Positions 24,631 to 32,612 of a DNA stretch of 32,612 nt are shown here, piece after piece. Every line of letters begins with the position of its first letter. Within the stretch, counting starts at the first letter, position 1. The stretch comes from a bacterium (GTDB taxonomy: Bacteria > Pseudomonadota > Alphaproteobacteria > Sphingomonadales > Sphingomonadaceae): NCBI GenBank assembly GCA_030824575.1, contig JAVBXL010000113.1, positions 1 to 32,612 on the forward strand. The letters are read 5' to 3'. The notes beneath the pieces were generated by a model. It was not told the origin of the DNA, searched no databases, and worked only from the letters and a program-made list of their open reading frames with translations. The translations under genes and the position numbers were made by a program.

Positions 24631-25857
24631 TCACGCATGTCGCAAGCCACCCAAGACCAGCAATTGTGGGCGGGCGGTAAACTTACCCATGGCCGAGTGC
24701 TTTGATACGACGATCATCATAGCGACCATTATCGGTACCGCCGTAACCCCGTTGATAACAGCACTCCAAAAGAGTGCCTTCAGGGGATCCAGCTCTGACC
24801 AGTCGATGCCAATTCCCAGTAGCGTGGCTAGCCCTATGACGACATAAAATCCGACGGCTTCCCAAGGTTTATGTTCGAGGCCGCACTTCCATCCGCGGCT
24901 TTCACCTATGGCATATGCTGCCGAACCTGCCAGGACCGGCACCGCGAGCAAGCCGGTGCCGATGATGCCGAGCGCGAACAGCAGGAAGGCAAATCTACCA
25001 GCAACAGGCTCAAGCGCTTTCGCCGCGTCGGCTGCGGTTCCGATTGATGTTTGACCTGACGCGTGAAGGGTCGCCGCAGTCGCGATCATGATCGCCAAGG
25101 CCACCAAATTGGAAATTGCCATGCCAGAGAAAGTGTCGAGCCGCATGCGGCGAAACTCCCGCCTGGCCTGCCAGGGTGCTTCGACGAGCGGCTCAGCATC
25201 ATCATCTTGGGTGACCTCTTCCACTTCCTGCGCGCTTTGCCAGAAAAAGAGATATGGGCTGATCGTCGTGCCGAAGATCGCGACAATCGTGACGACGGCT
25301 TCCTTGCTGCTAACGGAGGGCATGATCAAGCCAAGGCCTATGAGACTCCAGTCAAGCTTTACCATGAATAATACTGCTACATAGGCCAAGAGGACCAGCG
25401 TGAGCCATTTCAACAGACTGGAATATCGGCGGTAGGGGACAAAGAGTTGCAGAGTGAGGGACACGAGAGCGAACAGGATCGTAAAAATATGCGAGCCCCA
25501 ACCCACAACCATTTCGGCTGCGGCACCCATTGCTGCAATGTCGGCACCGATATTGATGGTGTTGGCGATAAACAGGAGTGAGACCAAACCCGTCACCAAC
25601 CACCTTGGTAATATGTCGCCCATATTTTTGGCGAGCCCGCAGCCGGTCACCCGGCCGATATGTGCGCTAACAAGTTGAACGGAACACATGAGCGGGTAGG
25701 CCAGCACCATGGTCCAAAGCAGCCCAAAGCCAAACTGCGCACCGGCTTGGGAGTAAGTCGCGATCCCGCTAGGGTCGTCGTCCGCTGCGCCCGTGACGAG
25801 GCCAGGACCGAGTTGCTTGAAGAGTGCGATCGACCGCAAGCGGGCGCCAAGTTTCAT
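24631..25857 (-). CDS. NRAMP-family divalent metal transporter, non-canonical, with C-terminal frameshift
   Basis: The ATG at 25857 (after AGGA) gives 408 residues with about ten membrane helices. Helix 1 has GPGLVTGAADDDPSGIATYS, so the usual DPGN reads DPSG (Asp28). The helix-6 region reads GTTISPYLFFWQ instead of the usual MPH motif. The canonical metal-binding Asn and Met are thus missing, marking a divergent NRAMP branch whose metal (Mn, Fe, Mg or other) is uncertain. As written it ends at 24631 in GGLRHA. One missing base near 24649-24652 (in TTGGGTGG) would continue it as LGWLATCVMAAAAIAMLVVR to a stop at 24593, restoring the last helix. It diverges from the HAD gene. Confidence 0.85.
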   Translation of the reverse strand: MKLGARLRSIALFKQLGPGLVTGAADDDPSGIATYSQAGAQFGFGLLWTMVLAYPLMCSVQLVSAHIGRVTGCGLAKNMGDILPRWLVTGLVSLLFIANTINIGADIAAMGAAAEMVVGWGSHIFTILFALVSLTLQLFVPYRRYSSLLKWLTLVLLAYVAVLFMVKLDWSLIGLGLIMPSVSSKEAVVTIVAIFGTTISPYLFFWQSAQEVEEVTQDDDAEPLVEAPWQARREFRRMRLDTFSGMAISNLVALAIMIATAATLHASGQTSIGTAADAAKALEPVAGRFAFLLFALGIIGTGLLAVPVLAGSAAYAIGESRGWKCGLEHKPWEAVGFYVVIGLATLLGIGIDWSELDPLKALFWSAVINGVTAVPIMVAMMIVVSKHSAMGKFTARPQLLVLGGLRHA

Positions 25858-25985
25858 AAAAATCCTGTCTTTTGGAAATCGCAAAAGGTCACTAAAAGAA
25901 GCTGCTTGAACTTAGCGCTCGGGAGACGAAAAGCTCGGCGTCGTTGCGCATGACAACCCGATCTCCTAGAGCTTGAGGACCTTGT

Positions 25986-26727
25986 GTGAAACAACTCATA
26001 GTGTTCGACCTTGATGGAACCTTGGCGGAGAGTAAGAGGCCGATAAGGGACAGCATGGGCGAGGCCCTCGCCGACCTGCTCAACGTTGCGCAAGTTGCGG
26101 TCATCTCTGGGGGAGATTGGCCGCAGTTTGAAAAGCAGGTCGCGCAACGGCTCCCGGCGAGAGCTGACGCCTCGAAACTCTGGCTCATGCCTACCACCGG
26201 AACAAAATTATATCGATATGATGGTGGCTGGCGGCGCATCTATGCCGAACTCTTTGATGATAAGCAGCGGCGCGCCATTCTTGAAGCGTTCGATGCAGCT
26301 CTTGCAGCAACCGGTTTTACCCCGACGGAGATATGGGGCGAGCGGATAGAAGATCGCGGCAGCCAGATCACTTTTTCCGCGCTCGGACAGGAGGCACCGC
26401 TGGATGCGAAAGAAAAATGGGATCCTGATTTTGCCAAACGCAAGATCATACGATCCGATCTTGCGGGGCGCTTACCCGGTCTATCTATCAACATGGGGGG
26501 GCGCTACGTCCATCGACGTCACCCAGGGCGTCGATAAAGCCTATGGTCTTAAAAAACTGAGCGTGTCTAGCGGACTTGCCCTTGATGCGATGATGTTCAT
26601 CGGGGACGCGATATTCCCTGGGGGAAATGATTATCCTGCGAAGACGCTTGGCCTGGACACGGTACGAGTGCGGGATCCAGAGGAAACCTTGGCCGTCGTT
26701 ACCGCTATTTTCGCGTGTCAAAAGTAA
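25986..26727 (+). pseudogene. HAD-IIB phosphatase, phosphomannomutase-like, frameshifted at a G-run
   Basis: A GTG with GAGGA upstream opens a haloacid dehalogenase-fold protein. Motif I is VFDLDGTLAESK, followed by VISGGDWPQFEKQ and then WGERIEDRGSQITFSALGQE, as in eukaryote-type phosphomannomutase relatives. After SINMGG the frame is lost at a run of seven G (26495-26501). With six G, it reads on as GGATSIDVTQGVDKAYGLKK, then MMFIGDAIFPGGNDYPA (the Mg-binding acidic motif), to a stop at 26727. That makes 247 codons in all, normal for the family. As written the product ends at 26537 without its last catalytic motif. A homopolymer indel may be a sequencing error or slippage. Confidence 0.8.
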
Positions 26728-26735
26728 CGCGTGGG

Positions 26736-26761
26736 CGAGGCAGGCAAGAGCCGTTGCCTCG
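26736..26761. terminator. Weak hairpin between convergent genes
   Basis: CGAGGCA and TGCCTCG form a 7-bp stem with a 12-base loop just after the HAD gene and before the convergent small membrane protein gene. There is no T-run. Confidence 0.3.
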
Positions 26762-26864
26762 GATAGGGTAATGCGAACATGACAGTAAGGTGGTCTGCGA
26801 CCACCGCTATGGTTTCCGTCACTGCAGACGGCTTGCCTGCACGTCACCTTCTCCACGCACACTC

Positions 26865-27164
26865 TTACAGTCTCGGTCCCGGCGGCCTTCTCTCACGAAC
26901 AAGATTTGCTTCGATTTTCGCGACGAGGGCTAAGGTCGCTTTCGTCCGCTGCCGGGCGCGCAGGAAAGCGACGAGAGTGTACCCAAGTACGAATACGGAC
27001 AGCAAGGTGCTGGCGGCGGTGAGCGCGTGGGTGGGTAAGCCCGCTAACAAGCCGGCGAAAATTAGGGTGCCCGCTGCGACGACGATGATCGGCAACGAAA
27101 GCCTCTCTTTTTTGACAGGCGCGTTCTGGGGAAAGGGCGCTGCAGAGCCGATTTCATGTCGCAT
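26865..27164 (-). CDS. Small two-helix membrane protein, hypothetical
   Basis: An ATG nine bases after AAGGAG gives 99 residues. A charged N-terminus is followed by two hydrophobic helices (LPIIVVAAGTLIFAGLLAGL and LTAASTLLSVFVLGYTLVAF), then a basic C-terminal tail (RARQRTKATLALVAKIEANL) likely in the cytoplasm. There are no Cys and few His, and I recognise no family. It diverges from the second czc operon across about 220 bases that hold no clear operator. The ribosome site and membrane topology support a real gene. Confidence 0.6.
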   Translation of the reverse strand: MRHEIGSAAPFPQNAPVKKERLSLPIIVVAAGTLIFAGLLAGLPTHALTAASTLLSVFVLGYTLVAFLRARQRTKATLALVAKIEANLVRERRPPGPRL

Positions 27165-27385
27165 CCGAGCAATCTCCTTATCTGGAACCTTTGAGCAGCT
27201 ATCGGAGTATCAAGGCCGTTCGGAAAACGCCGATAGGCGTGCCAAGTTGCATGTCGTACAACTTTTCTCGATCGCCTCCACCGGGGCATTCACATCATAG
27301 CAACATGAATATCTTATCGCGCATTGCGCACGAAACTCATTTCGCGGTTACATCGGTACAATTATCTGCTAGGCGCCCTTCTTGA

Positions 27386-27721
27386 ATGTCAAGATTGTCC
27401 ACCTTCTTCCTGTATGTCGCGGTTCTCCTCTCCCTGGGGATAGGATCGGTCGCGCATTCGGCGGAGGGCCCGAAATGCCTGGACGCCCGCTCAGCGGTCG
27501 CTCTCGAGCATGTTGCCGGCGATCGTGATCAGGTCCCGGCTGATGCCGAGAAGGGATATCCGCATCATCATGGTGGTTGTCACGGACACCAGATCGGGGT
27601 TCCTACCAAGTTAGAGGTCGTCCCTCAGAGCATTGAACCACGCGTGGTCCCTCGTCCCTTGGTCTTCGACCGTATGGCGCGAGCGCCGTCTGGTCCTACG
27701 CTGCGACCCCCGATAGTCTGA
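27386..27721 (+). CDS. CzcI-like small His-rich periplasmic protein preceding czcC copy 2
   Basis: This 111-residue protein has a signal peptide (FFLYVAVLLSLGIGSVAHSA, cleavage near HSA-E). A His/Gly/Cys segment KGYPHHHGGCHGHQIG follows, and the C-terminus ends GPTLRPPIV. It lies 63 bases before czcC and matches the layout of the small protein at 1654 in the first operon (hydrophobic N-terminus, His residues, LRPP ending). The cluster of five His and one Cys is a plausible metal-binding site. By position it is analogous to CzcI, a small periplasmic protein at the head of czc operons; the function here is inference. Confidence 0.7.
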   Translation: MSRLSTFFLYVAVLLSLGIGSVAHSAEGPKCLDARSAVALEHVAGDRDQVPADAEKGYPHHHGGCHGHQIGVPTKLEVVPQSIEPRVVPRPLVFDRMARAPSGPTLRPPIV

Positions 27722-27784
27722 TGAATCTCTAGTCCCTGTCGGCAACGCCGGCGGGCTTTCAGGTTCGTCAGGAGTCCATCATCT

Positions 27785-29050
27785 ATGCACCGTGTCATCG
27801 CGGCCCTTATGGCCGTCACGTCCTGCGCGTCGATCGCGCAGGCGCAGACGGCGACATCGCCACCGTCTGCCAATCAGCCCATTTTTTCACTCGACCGCGC
27901 ACGAACAATTGCCGGGGGCACCTCACCCACGATCGAATCGGCGGCGGCTGGACTGCGTTCCGCGGCGGCTGGCCGCACGATTGCGGGTCTTCGTCCGAAT
28001 CCCCAGGTCCAAGTCCAAACTGAAAATATCGCCGGGTCCGGCCTATACCGCGGCATTCGAAGCGCCGAGACGACGGCGACCCTCGCATTGCCTATCGAAC
28101 TGGGGGGCAAGCGGTCCGCGCGAATTGCCGTCGCTGACTCGCGGACCGCGCGGGCCCAGATCGATGCGGCAACAGCACTTGCCGATCTGAACCTGCGCAT
28201 TTCGCAAGCCTATATTGTAGCGGCTGCGGCCGAACGACGGGTGGACGTTGCGCGTCAGCAGGCGGGTATCGCCGGCAACGCATTTAAGGCGGCGCGAACT
28301 CGCGTGACGGCTGGCGCAGGCGCACCGATCGATCAGCAGCGTGCCGATGTCCTGCGCGTGAACGCTGATGTCGGCCTGGAGCGAGCGGTTCGTGAGGCCG
28401 AGGTTGCGCGGGGAAACCTCGCTCGACTCATCGGCCAACCCATTGATGGCGCGCTCGATCTGGCGTGGTTCGATCGGGTGGGCGGCTATGGCCCGACGCT
28501 GCCGTTCGATCCTAGCGGAACCCTCGCGTTGGCAGCAGCACAAGCCGATCTGAACACCGCGAAGGCGCAGGTTCGTCTTGCTAGATCCCAGCGTATCCCA
28601 GACATTACAGTCAGTGCCGGGGCACGACGCTTATCTCAGACCAACGACACGGCGGCGGTCATCGGGATCGCCATACCATTCCCGCTCTTCAACAACGGAG
28701 CGGCGGCCGTAAGCCAGGCGCGGGCTGAGCAGGCAAGGGCCGACGCCAACCGGCGCCTAGCTATCATCGACGCTGAACAGGCTATCGCGAGCGCCCAGGC
28801 AGAACTCGCCAACGCCGCGGCGACAGCGAGAGCGGCTGGCGGGCCAGGCCTTGCGGCCGCTTCCGAAGCCGCACGGATTGCTCGGGTCGGTTATGCGCAA
28901 GGCAAGTTCAGCCAATTGGACCTCCTCCAGGCGGAGCAAACGCTGGCCGAAACAAGGGCGGCGTTCACCGATGCGCTTGCAGCCTATCACGATGCCGAGG
29001 CTCGCCTTGAGCGTCTAACGGCACCGGCTCCAGAGCTGGGAAGCCTCTGA
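27785..29050 (+). CDS. czcC: CzcC-type outer-membrane factor (copy 2)
   Basis: This TolC-family protein has 421 residues, almost the length of copy 1 at 2083. The signal peptide runs to about AQA-Q (residue 20). NPQVQVQTENIAGSGLYRGI and LELGGKRSARI-type sequence (IELGGKRSARIAV) mark the CzcC group. Ala/Glu/Arg-rich coiled-coil repeats follow, ending with KFSQLDLLQAEQTLAETRAA. It has an AGGAG site about ten bases before the ATG and is followed 122 bases later by czcB. Unlike in copy 1, the genes are separated rather than coupled by overlapping codons. Confidence 0.94.
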   Translation: MHRVIAALMAVTSCASIAQAQTATSPPSANQPIFSLDRARTIAGGTSPTIESAAAGLRSAAAGRTIAGLRPNPQVQVQTENIAGSGLYRGIRSAETTATLALPIELGGKRSARIAVADSRTARAQIDAATALADLNLRISQAYIVAAAAERRVDVARQQAGIAGNAFKAARTRVTAGAGAPIDQQRADVLRVNADVGLERAVREAEVARGNLARLIGQPIDGALDLAWFDRVGGYGPTLPFDPSGTLALAAAQADLNTAKAQVRLARSQRIPDITVSAGARRLSQTNDTAAVIGIAIPFPLFNNGAAAVSQARAEQARADANRRLAIIDAEQAIASAQAELANAAATARAAGGPGLAAASEAARIARVGYAQGKFSQLDLLQAEQTLAETRAAFTDALAAYHDAEARLERLTAPAPELGSL

Positions 29051-29172
29051 ATGTTTCCTTTCTTTCCTTCCGCGGCGCCAGCCGATGCGTCCGTTTCCCC
29101 AATCGCGGTCGCGGCCGTGCCGCCGATCGCCGGGCCCACCTGTCCGGCCCAGCCAAATTCCGGAGATTATTT

Positions 29173-30342
29173 ATGATCGAACAAGACAAGCGCCTTTATG
29201 GCGGCGTCGCCGCCGCTGTGCTCGTAGCTGCGATCGGCGGCTTCAGCGTAGCAAAATGCACAACCGATGCCCCACCGGCCGCCACCGAAGCGGCAGCGAA
29301 ACCAGATGGGGAAAAGAAGGCTGGCGACGTTGACACCCTCGCCATGACCGCAGCGTCGATCAAAAATGCCGGGGTTGTCATCGAGACGATCAATGCCGGC
29401 GGTCTTGGGGCTGAGATCGTGAGCCAGGCTATCGTCGCACCATCGCCAACCGGCGAAGCCATCGTGACGGCCCGCGCGGGCGGCGCTGTAACGCGGATTT
29501 TCAAGCGCCTCGGTGATTCGGTCCGCGCCGGCGAAGCGCTCGCCGTAGTTGAGAGCCGCGATGCAGCACAAATCGCCGCTGATCGCACTGCCGCCGGCGC
29601 CAAGGCAGTTCTTGCGCAAAAGTCACTCGCCAGAGAACGCTATCTCTTCGACCAGAAGGTTTCCGCCCGAGTCGATCTGGAGCAGGCGCAAGCTGAGGCG
29701 GCAGTAGCTAGCGCCGAGGCCCAGCGCGCAAGAGTAGCGGCGGGCGCCGCCAACGTCACTTCGGATGGCCGGGGCGTGGTCCTCGCCAGTCCGATTTCAG
29801 GCCGTGTAACATCGATGAAGGTGAGCCTCGGAGCATTTGTCCAACCTGAAACCGAACTGTTTCGGGTCGCTGATCCTCGACAAATCCAGATCGACGCGGC
29901 CGTTGGCCCCGCCGATGCGTCTCGCCTCGTTGCAGGTGATCGAGCCATTGTCGAACTTCCCGATGGTCGCACTCTCGATGCCCGGGTTCGCGCGGTCACG
30001 CCAACGCTGAGCGGCGAAACGCGTGCCGCCACAGCCGTGCTCGATGTGACCGGGGGAGTCCTTCAGCCGGGGCTCGCCGTCCGCGTGCGGCTCCTGCCAA
30101 GCCACGGCGAGACGTCGAACGCTATAGTGGTCCCCGAAGACGCGGTCCAGACGCTCGAAGGTCGTGATGTGGTGTTCGTGCGAACCGCCAAAGGCTTCCG
30201 CACTCAGGACGTCACGATCGGCCAGCGCAGCAATGGGCGGGTCGAGATCGTCAAGGGTCTGACATCAGGAACCCAGGTCGCCACCAAGAACGCATTTTTG
30301 CTCAAAGCCGAACTCGGCAAGGGCGCGGGCGAGGAGGAATAG
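29173..30342 (+). CDS. czcB: CzcB-type periplasmic adaptor (copy 2)
   Basis: This 389-residue adaptor has an N-terminal anchor at about residues 8-27 (with Cys-Thr-Thr after it), then an Ala/Pro/Lys linker. The barrel-sandwich half ARAGGAVTRIFKRLGDSVRA is followed by a hairpin, then SPISGRVTSMKVSLGAFVQP and LFRVADPRQIQIDA, and a C-terminal domain with VPEDAVQTLEGRDVVFVRT. The order and many residues match copy 1. It should bridge CzcA and CzcC of this operon. The next ATG lies three bases after its stop, with a GAGGAGGAA site in its last codons. Metal range cannot be read from the adaptor. Confidence 0.94.
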   Translation: MIEQDKRLYGGVAAAVLVAAIGGFSVAKCTTDAPPAATEAAAKPDGEKKAGDVDTLAMTAASIKNAGVVIETINAGGLGAEIVSQAIVAPSPTGEAIVTARAGGAVTRIFKRLGDSVRAGEALAVVESRDAAQIAADRTAAGAKAVLAQKSLARERYLFDQKVSARVDLEQAQAEAAVASAEAQRARVAAGAANVTSDGRGVVLASPISGRVTSMKVSLGAFVQPETELFRVADPRQIQIDAAVGPADASRLVAGDRAIVELPDGRTLDARVRAVTPTLSGETRAATAVLDVTGGVLQPGLAVRVRLLPSHGETSNAIVVPEDAVQTLEGRDVVFVRTAKGFRTQDVTIGQRSNGRVEIVKGLTSGTQVATKNAFLLKAELGKGAGEEE

Positions 30343-30345
30343 ACC

Positions 30346-32612
30346 ATGATCGCAAATCTCATGGCGCTCTCCGTCCGCGCCCGCTGGACGGTCCTCGCAT
30401 TGTTCCTCGTCATCGCCGGCCTAGGCCTATGGCAGCTCACCAAGCTGCCGATCGACGCGGTGCCCGATATCACCACCAAACAGGTCCAGATCAACACGAT
30501 CGACCCGCGCCTGTCGCCGGTCGAAATCGAGAAGCTCGTCACCTATCCGGTTGAAATCGCGCTCGCCGGTATCCCCGGTCTGGAAACCACGCGTTCGATT
30601 TCGCGCAACGGCTTCAGCCAGGTCAGTGCGATTTTCACCGACAGCACTGATCTTTACTTCGCGCGTCAACAGGTGGGTGAGCGCCTGCGTCAGGCGACTG
30701 AGAACCTGCCGGATGGCGTGCAACCGCAGGTCGGACCGGTCTCAACCGGTCTCGGTGAGATCGTCATGTACACAGTCGGCTATGCCAATCCGGACGGCAA
30801 GGGCGCCAAAAAAGTCGCAGGCCAACCGGGGTGGCAGCCGGACGGCAGTTATCTGACGCCCGAAGGCGAACGACTAACGGACGCGGTGGCCAAGGCGAGC
30901 TATCTGCGAACTGTCCAAGACTGGATTATCGGCCCACAGCTTCGCTCGGTGAAAGGCGTTGCCGGCGTCGACTCCATTGGTGGTTATGCGAAGACGTTTG
31001 TGGTCGAACCAGACCCGACGAAACTCGCCAGTTTCGGCATCTCTTACAGCGAACTTGGCCAAGCTCTCGAGAACGCCAATCTCGCGGTCGGCGCCAATTA
31101 TTACAACAAGGGCGGCGAGGCCTATCTCGTCCGCGTAGACTCTCGCGTGCGTACCGTCGACGAAATCCGCAACGCTGTCGCTGCGACGCGGGGCGGGACG
31201 CCAGTCACGATCGGTCAACTTGCCAATGTTCGCGTTGGCGGTGACTTGCGGACCGGCGCCGGGAGCATGAACGGCCAGGAAGCGGTCATCGGCACCGTGC
31301 TGATGTTGATCGGCCAAAACAGCCGGATTGTTGCCACGGAGGCCTCGTCCAAGCTCGATCAGGTTGCGAAAACACTGCCGCCCGGCGTCCAGGTCAAGGT
31401 GGTGTTGAACCGCGCTGAGTTGGTCGGCGCTACGGTTGCGACGGTCCAGCGCAATCTGACCGAAGGCGCGATCCTCGTTGCGGTGGCGCTGTTCCTGCTG
31501 CTTGGCAACTGGCGTGCCGCGGTGATCGCGGTGCTGGTCATCCCGTTCTCGTTCCTGATGATGGCCATGGGCATGAACGCGTTCAACGTGCCTGGCAACC
31601 TGATGAGCCTGGGCGCGCTCGACTTCGGTCTGATCGTCGACGGCGCGGTCATCATCATTGAAAACTGCCTCGCCAGATTGGCGCACCGGCAAGAACATGA
31701 AGGTCGGTTGCTCTCACTCCGGGAACGGTTGGAAGAGACGATGCGAGCCGCACAGGAGATGATCAAACCGACCGTCTTCGGTCAGGCGATCATCCTGCTC
31801 GCTTTCGCCCCGCTGCTCACGTTCACGGGCACCGAAGGGAAGACGTTCTCGCCAATGGCGGTAACGATCATGCTCGCGCTGGTAGCCGCATTTGTGCTGG
31901 CAATCACGCTGGTGCCAGCACTGGTCGCGATAATGATACGCGGCAAAGTCGCAGAGAAGGACGTGTGGTTGATCCGCAAGTCCAAGGAACGCTACCTGCC
32001 GCTGCTGGATCAGGCGATCAAGCGCCCGTGGCCATTCATCCTCGGCGGGTTGGCCTTCTTTCTAGCGGCAATTCCGGCGTTTGGGCTGCTAGGCTCGGAA
32101 TTCATTCCGCAGTTAGATGAAAAGAATCTCGCCTTTGCCTCTACGCGTGTGCCCTCGGTTAGTCTTGACCAATCGCTGCTGATGGAACGCAAGGTCGAGG
32201 AGGCGGTAATCAAAATTCCGGAAGTCGCCTTAATGTTCTCGAAGACAGGCACTGCGGAAGTAGCAAGCGATCCGATGCCGCCGAACGTCTCGGATGGCTT
32301 CGTTATCTTGAAAGAGAAGGACCAGTGGGCGGAAGGTACAACCAAAGCCGATGTGGTCGCCAAGATTGAGAAGGCGACCGGCGGTCTCCTTGGCAATCTT
32401 TACGAGGTCAGTCAGCCGATCCAGCTACGATTTAACGAGCTGATCGCGGGTGTTCGCGGCGATGTTGCGATCAAGCTCTACGGCGACGATCTCGACAAGA
32501 TGGCGCTGACGGCAAATGAGATGGTGCGAGTACTCCAGACCATACCCGGTGCGGCCAGCGTCAAGGCCGAACAGGTCGGTGGCGCGCCGGCGCTCGACGT
32601 GAAGCTCGACCG
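30346..32612 (+). CDS. czcA: CzcA-type HME-RND heavy-metal/proton antiporter (copy 2), 3' end outside window
   Basis: From the ATG at 30346 (GAGGAGGA upstream), 755 codons are visible with no stop, so about 300 more are expected beyond the edge. It begins MIANLMALSVRARWTVLALF and has LPIDAVPDITTKQVQINTID. Helix 4 carries DFGLIVDGAVIIIEN with Asp426, Asp432 and Glu439, exactly the same numbering as copy 1. This supports divalent-cation export. It also shares with copy 1 an insert-like segment, GQPGWQPDGSYLTPEGERLT. The two pumps are clearly paralogous but differ throughout, so they are old duplicates or separately acquired operons, not a recent tandem copy. Confidence 0.95.
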   Translation, partial: MIANLMALSVRARWTVLALFLVIAGLGLWQLTKLPIDAVPDITTKQVQINTIDPRLSPVEIEKLVTYPVEIALAGIPGLETTRSISRNGFSQVSAIFTDSTDLYFARQQVGERLRQATENLPDGVQPQVGPVSTGLGEIVMYTVGYANPDGKGAKKVAGQPGWQPDGSYLTPEGERLTDAVAKASYLRTVQDWIIGPQLRSVKGVAGVDSIGGYAKTFVVEPDPTKLASFGISYSELGQALENANLAVGANYYNKGGEAYLVRVDSRVRTVDEIRNAVAATRGGTPVTIGQLANVRVGGDLRTGAGSMNGQEAVIGTVLMLIGQNSRIVATEASSKLDQVAKTLPPGVQVKVVLNRAELVGATVATVQRNLTEGAILVAVALFLLLGNWRAAVIAVLVIPFSFLMMAMGMNAFNVPGNLMSLGALDFGLIVDGAVIIIENCLARLAHRQEHEGRLLSLRERLEETMRAAQEMIKPTVFGQAIILLAFAPLLTFTGTEGKTFSPMAVTIMLALVAAFVLAITLVPALVAIMIRGKVAEKDVWLIRKSKERYLPLLDQAIKRPWPFILGGLAFFLAAIPAFGLLGSEFIPQLDEKNLAFASTRVPSVSLDQSLLMERKVEEAVIKIPEVALMFSKTGTAEVASDPMPPNVSDGFVILKEKDQWAEGTTKADVVAKIEKATGGLLGNLYEVSQPIQLRFNELIAGVRGDVAIKLYGDDLDKMALTANEMVRVLQTIPGAASVKAEQVGGAPALDVKLD

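Noticed and set aside
24418..24705. 95-codon plus-strand frame overlapping the 3' end of the NRAMP gene
   Set aside because: It runs antisense into a real gene and shows no domain or ribosome site.

Overview
The window looks like a heavy-metal resistance region of an alphaproteobacterium, most likely a sphingomonad. The reasons are the high G+C coding bias, Sphingomonas-style HME-RND operons, a MerT/GDCCVxC pair, and a CtrA-like site near a flagellar gene. This placement is inference from gene content, not from a marker gene. No rRNA, tRNA, CRISPR array, integrase or complete insertion sequence was seen.

Layout. (1) 1-1580: a truncated CsoR/RcnR-type repressor diverges from an NreB-type nickel exporter, with two similar palindromes between and around their starts. 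(2) 1654-8994: an efflux operon of a small CzcI-like protein, czcC, czcB, czcA and a Tat-exported retropepsin-like/PDZ protein; the last four are joined by 4-base start/stop overlaps. (3) 9209-10749: a CusF-like periplasmic metal chaperone, then a mer-like module (MerR diverging from MerT plus a GDCCVxC protein) with no MerA or MerP. (4) 10774-16813: a lead-type pbr cluster. PbrR (MerR family) and PbrT (cytochrome c-FTR1 fusion) read right; the P1B ATPase PbrA and the undecaprenyl-pyrophosphatase PbrB read left. PbrB is frameshifted, and the pbrA operator carries an apparent 11-bp insertion. (5) 16913-19214: a small acidic ORF, a GH130 enzyme and an orphan fliE. (6) 19274-21748: a zinc-ribbon protein with a Gly/His tail, then several small secreted Gly/His/Tyr-rich proteins, some decayed. 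(7) 22059-24222: DedA, a 22-residue linker ORF and a phospholipase D-family protein, chained by ATGA overlaps. (8) 24593-26727: an unusual NRAMP-type transporter diverging from a HAD-IIB phosphatase, both with single-base frameshifts. (9) 26865-32612: a small membrane protein and a second czc-type operon (CzcI-like, czcC, czcB, czcA), with czcA cut by the window end.

How it works together. Periplasm-spanning RND pumps (two CzcCBA sets) would clear divalent cations across both membranes. NreB and PbrA would move Ni/Co and Pb/Zn/Cd out of the cytoplasm. Small periplasmic proteins (CusF-like, CzcI-like and perhaps the His/Gly-rich set) would bind or pass on metal. Three local regulators are visible (NreA-like, MerR-like, PbrR-like), each with a recognisable operator; neither czc operon has its own adjacent regulator.

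The most unusual signals are the split pbrA operator, the protease-like gene coupled to czcA, the reductase-less mer module, and the number of genes with single frameshifts or stops (pbrB, NRAMP, HAD, Gly/His-rich proteins). The last could be real decay or consensus indel errors; the sequence alone cannot tell.
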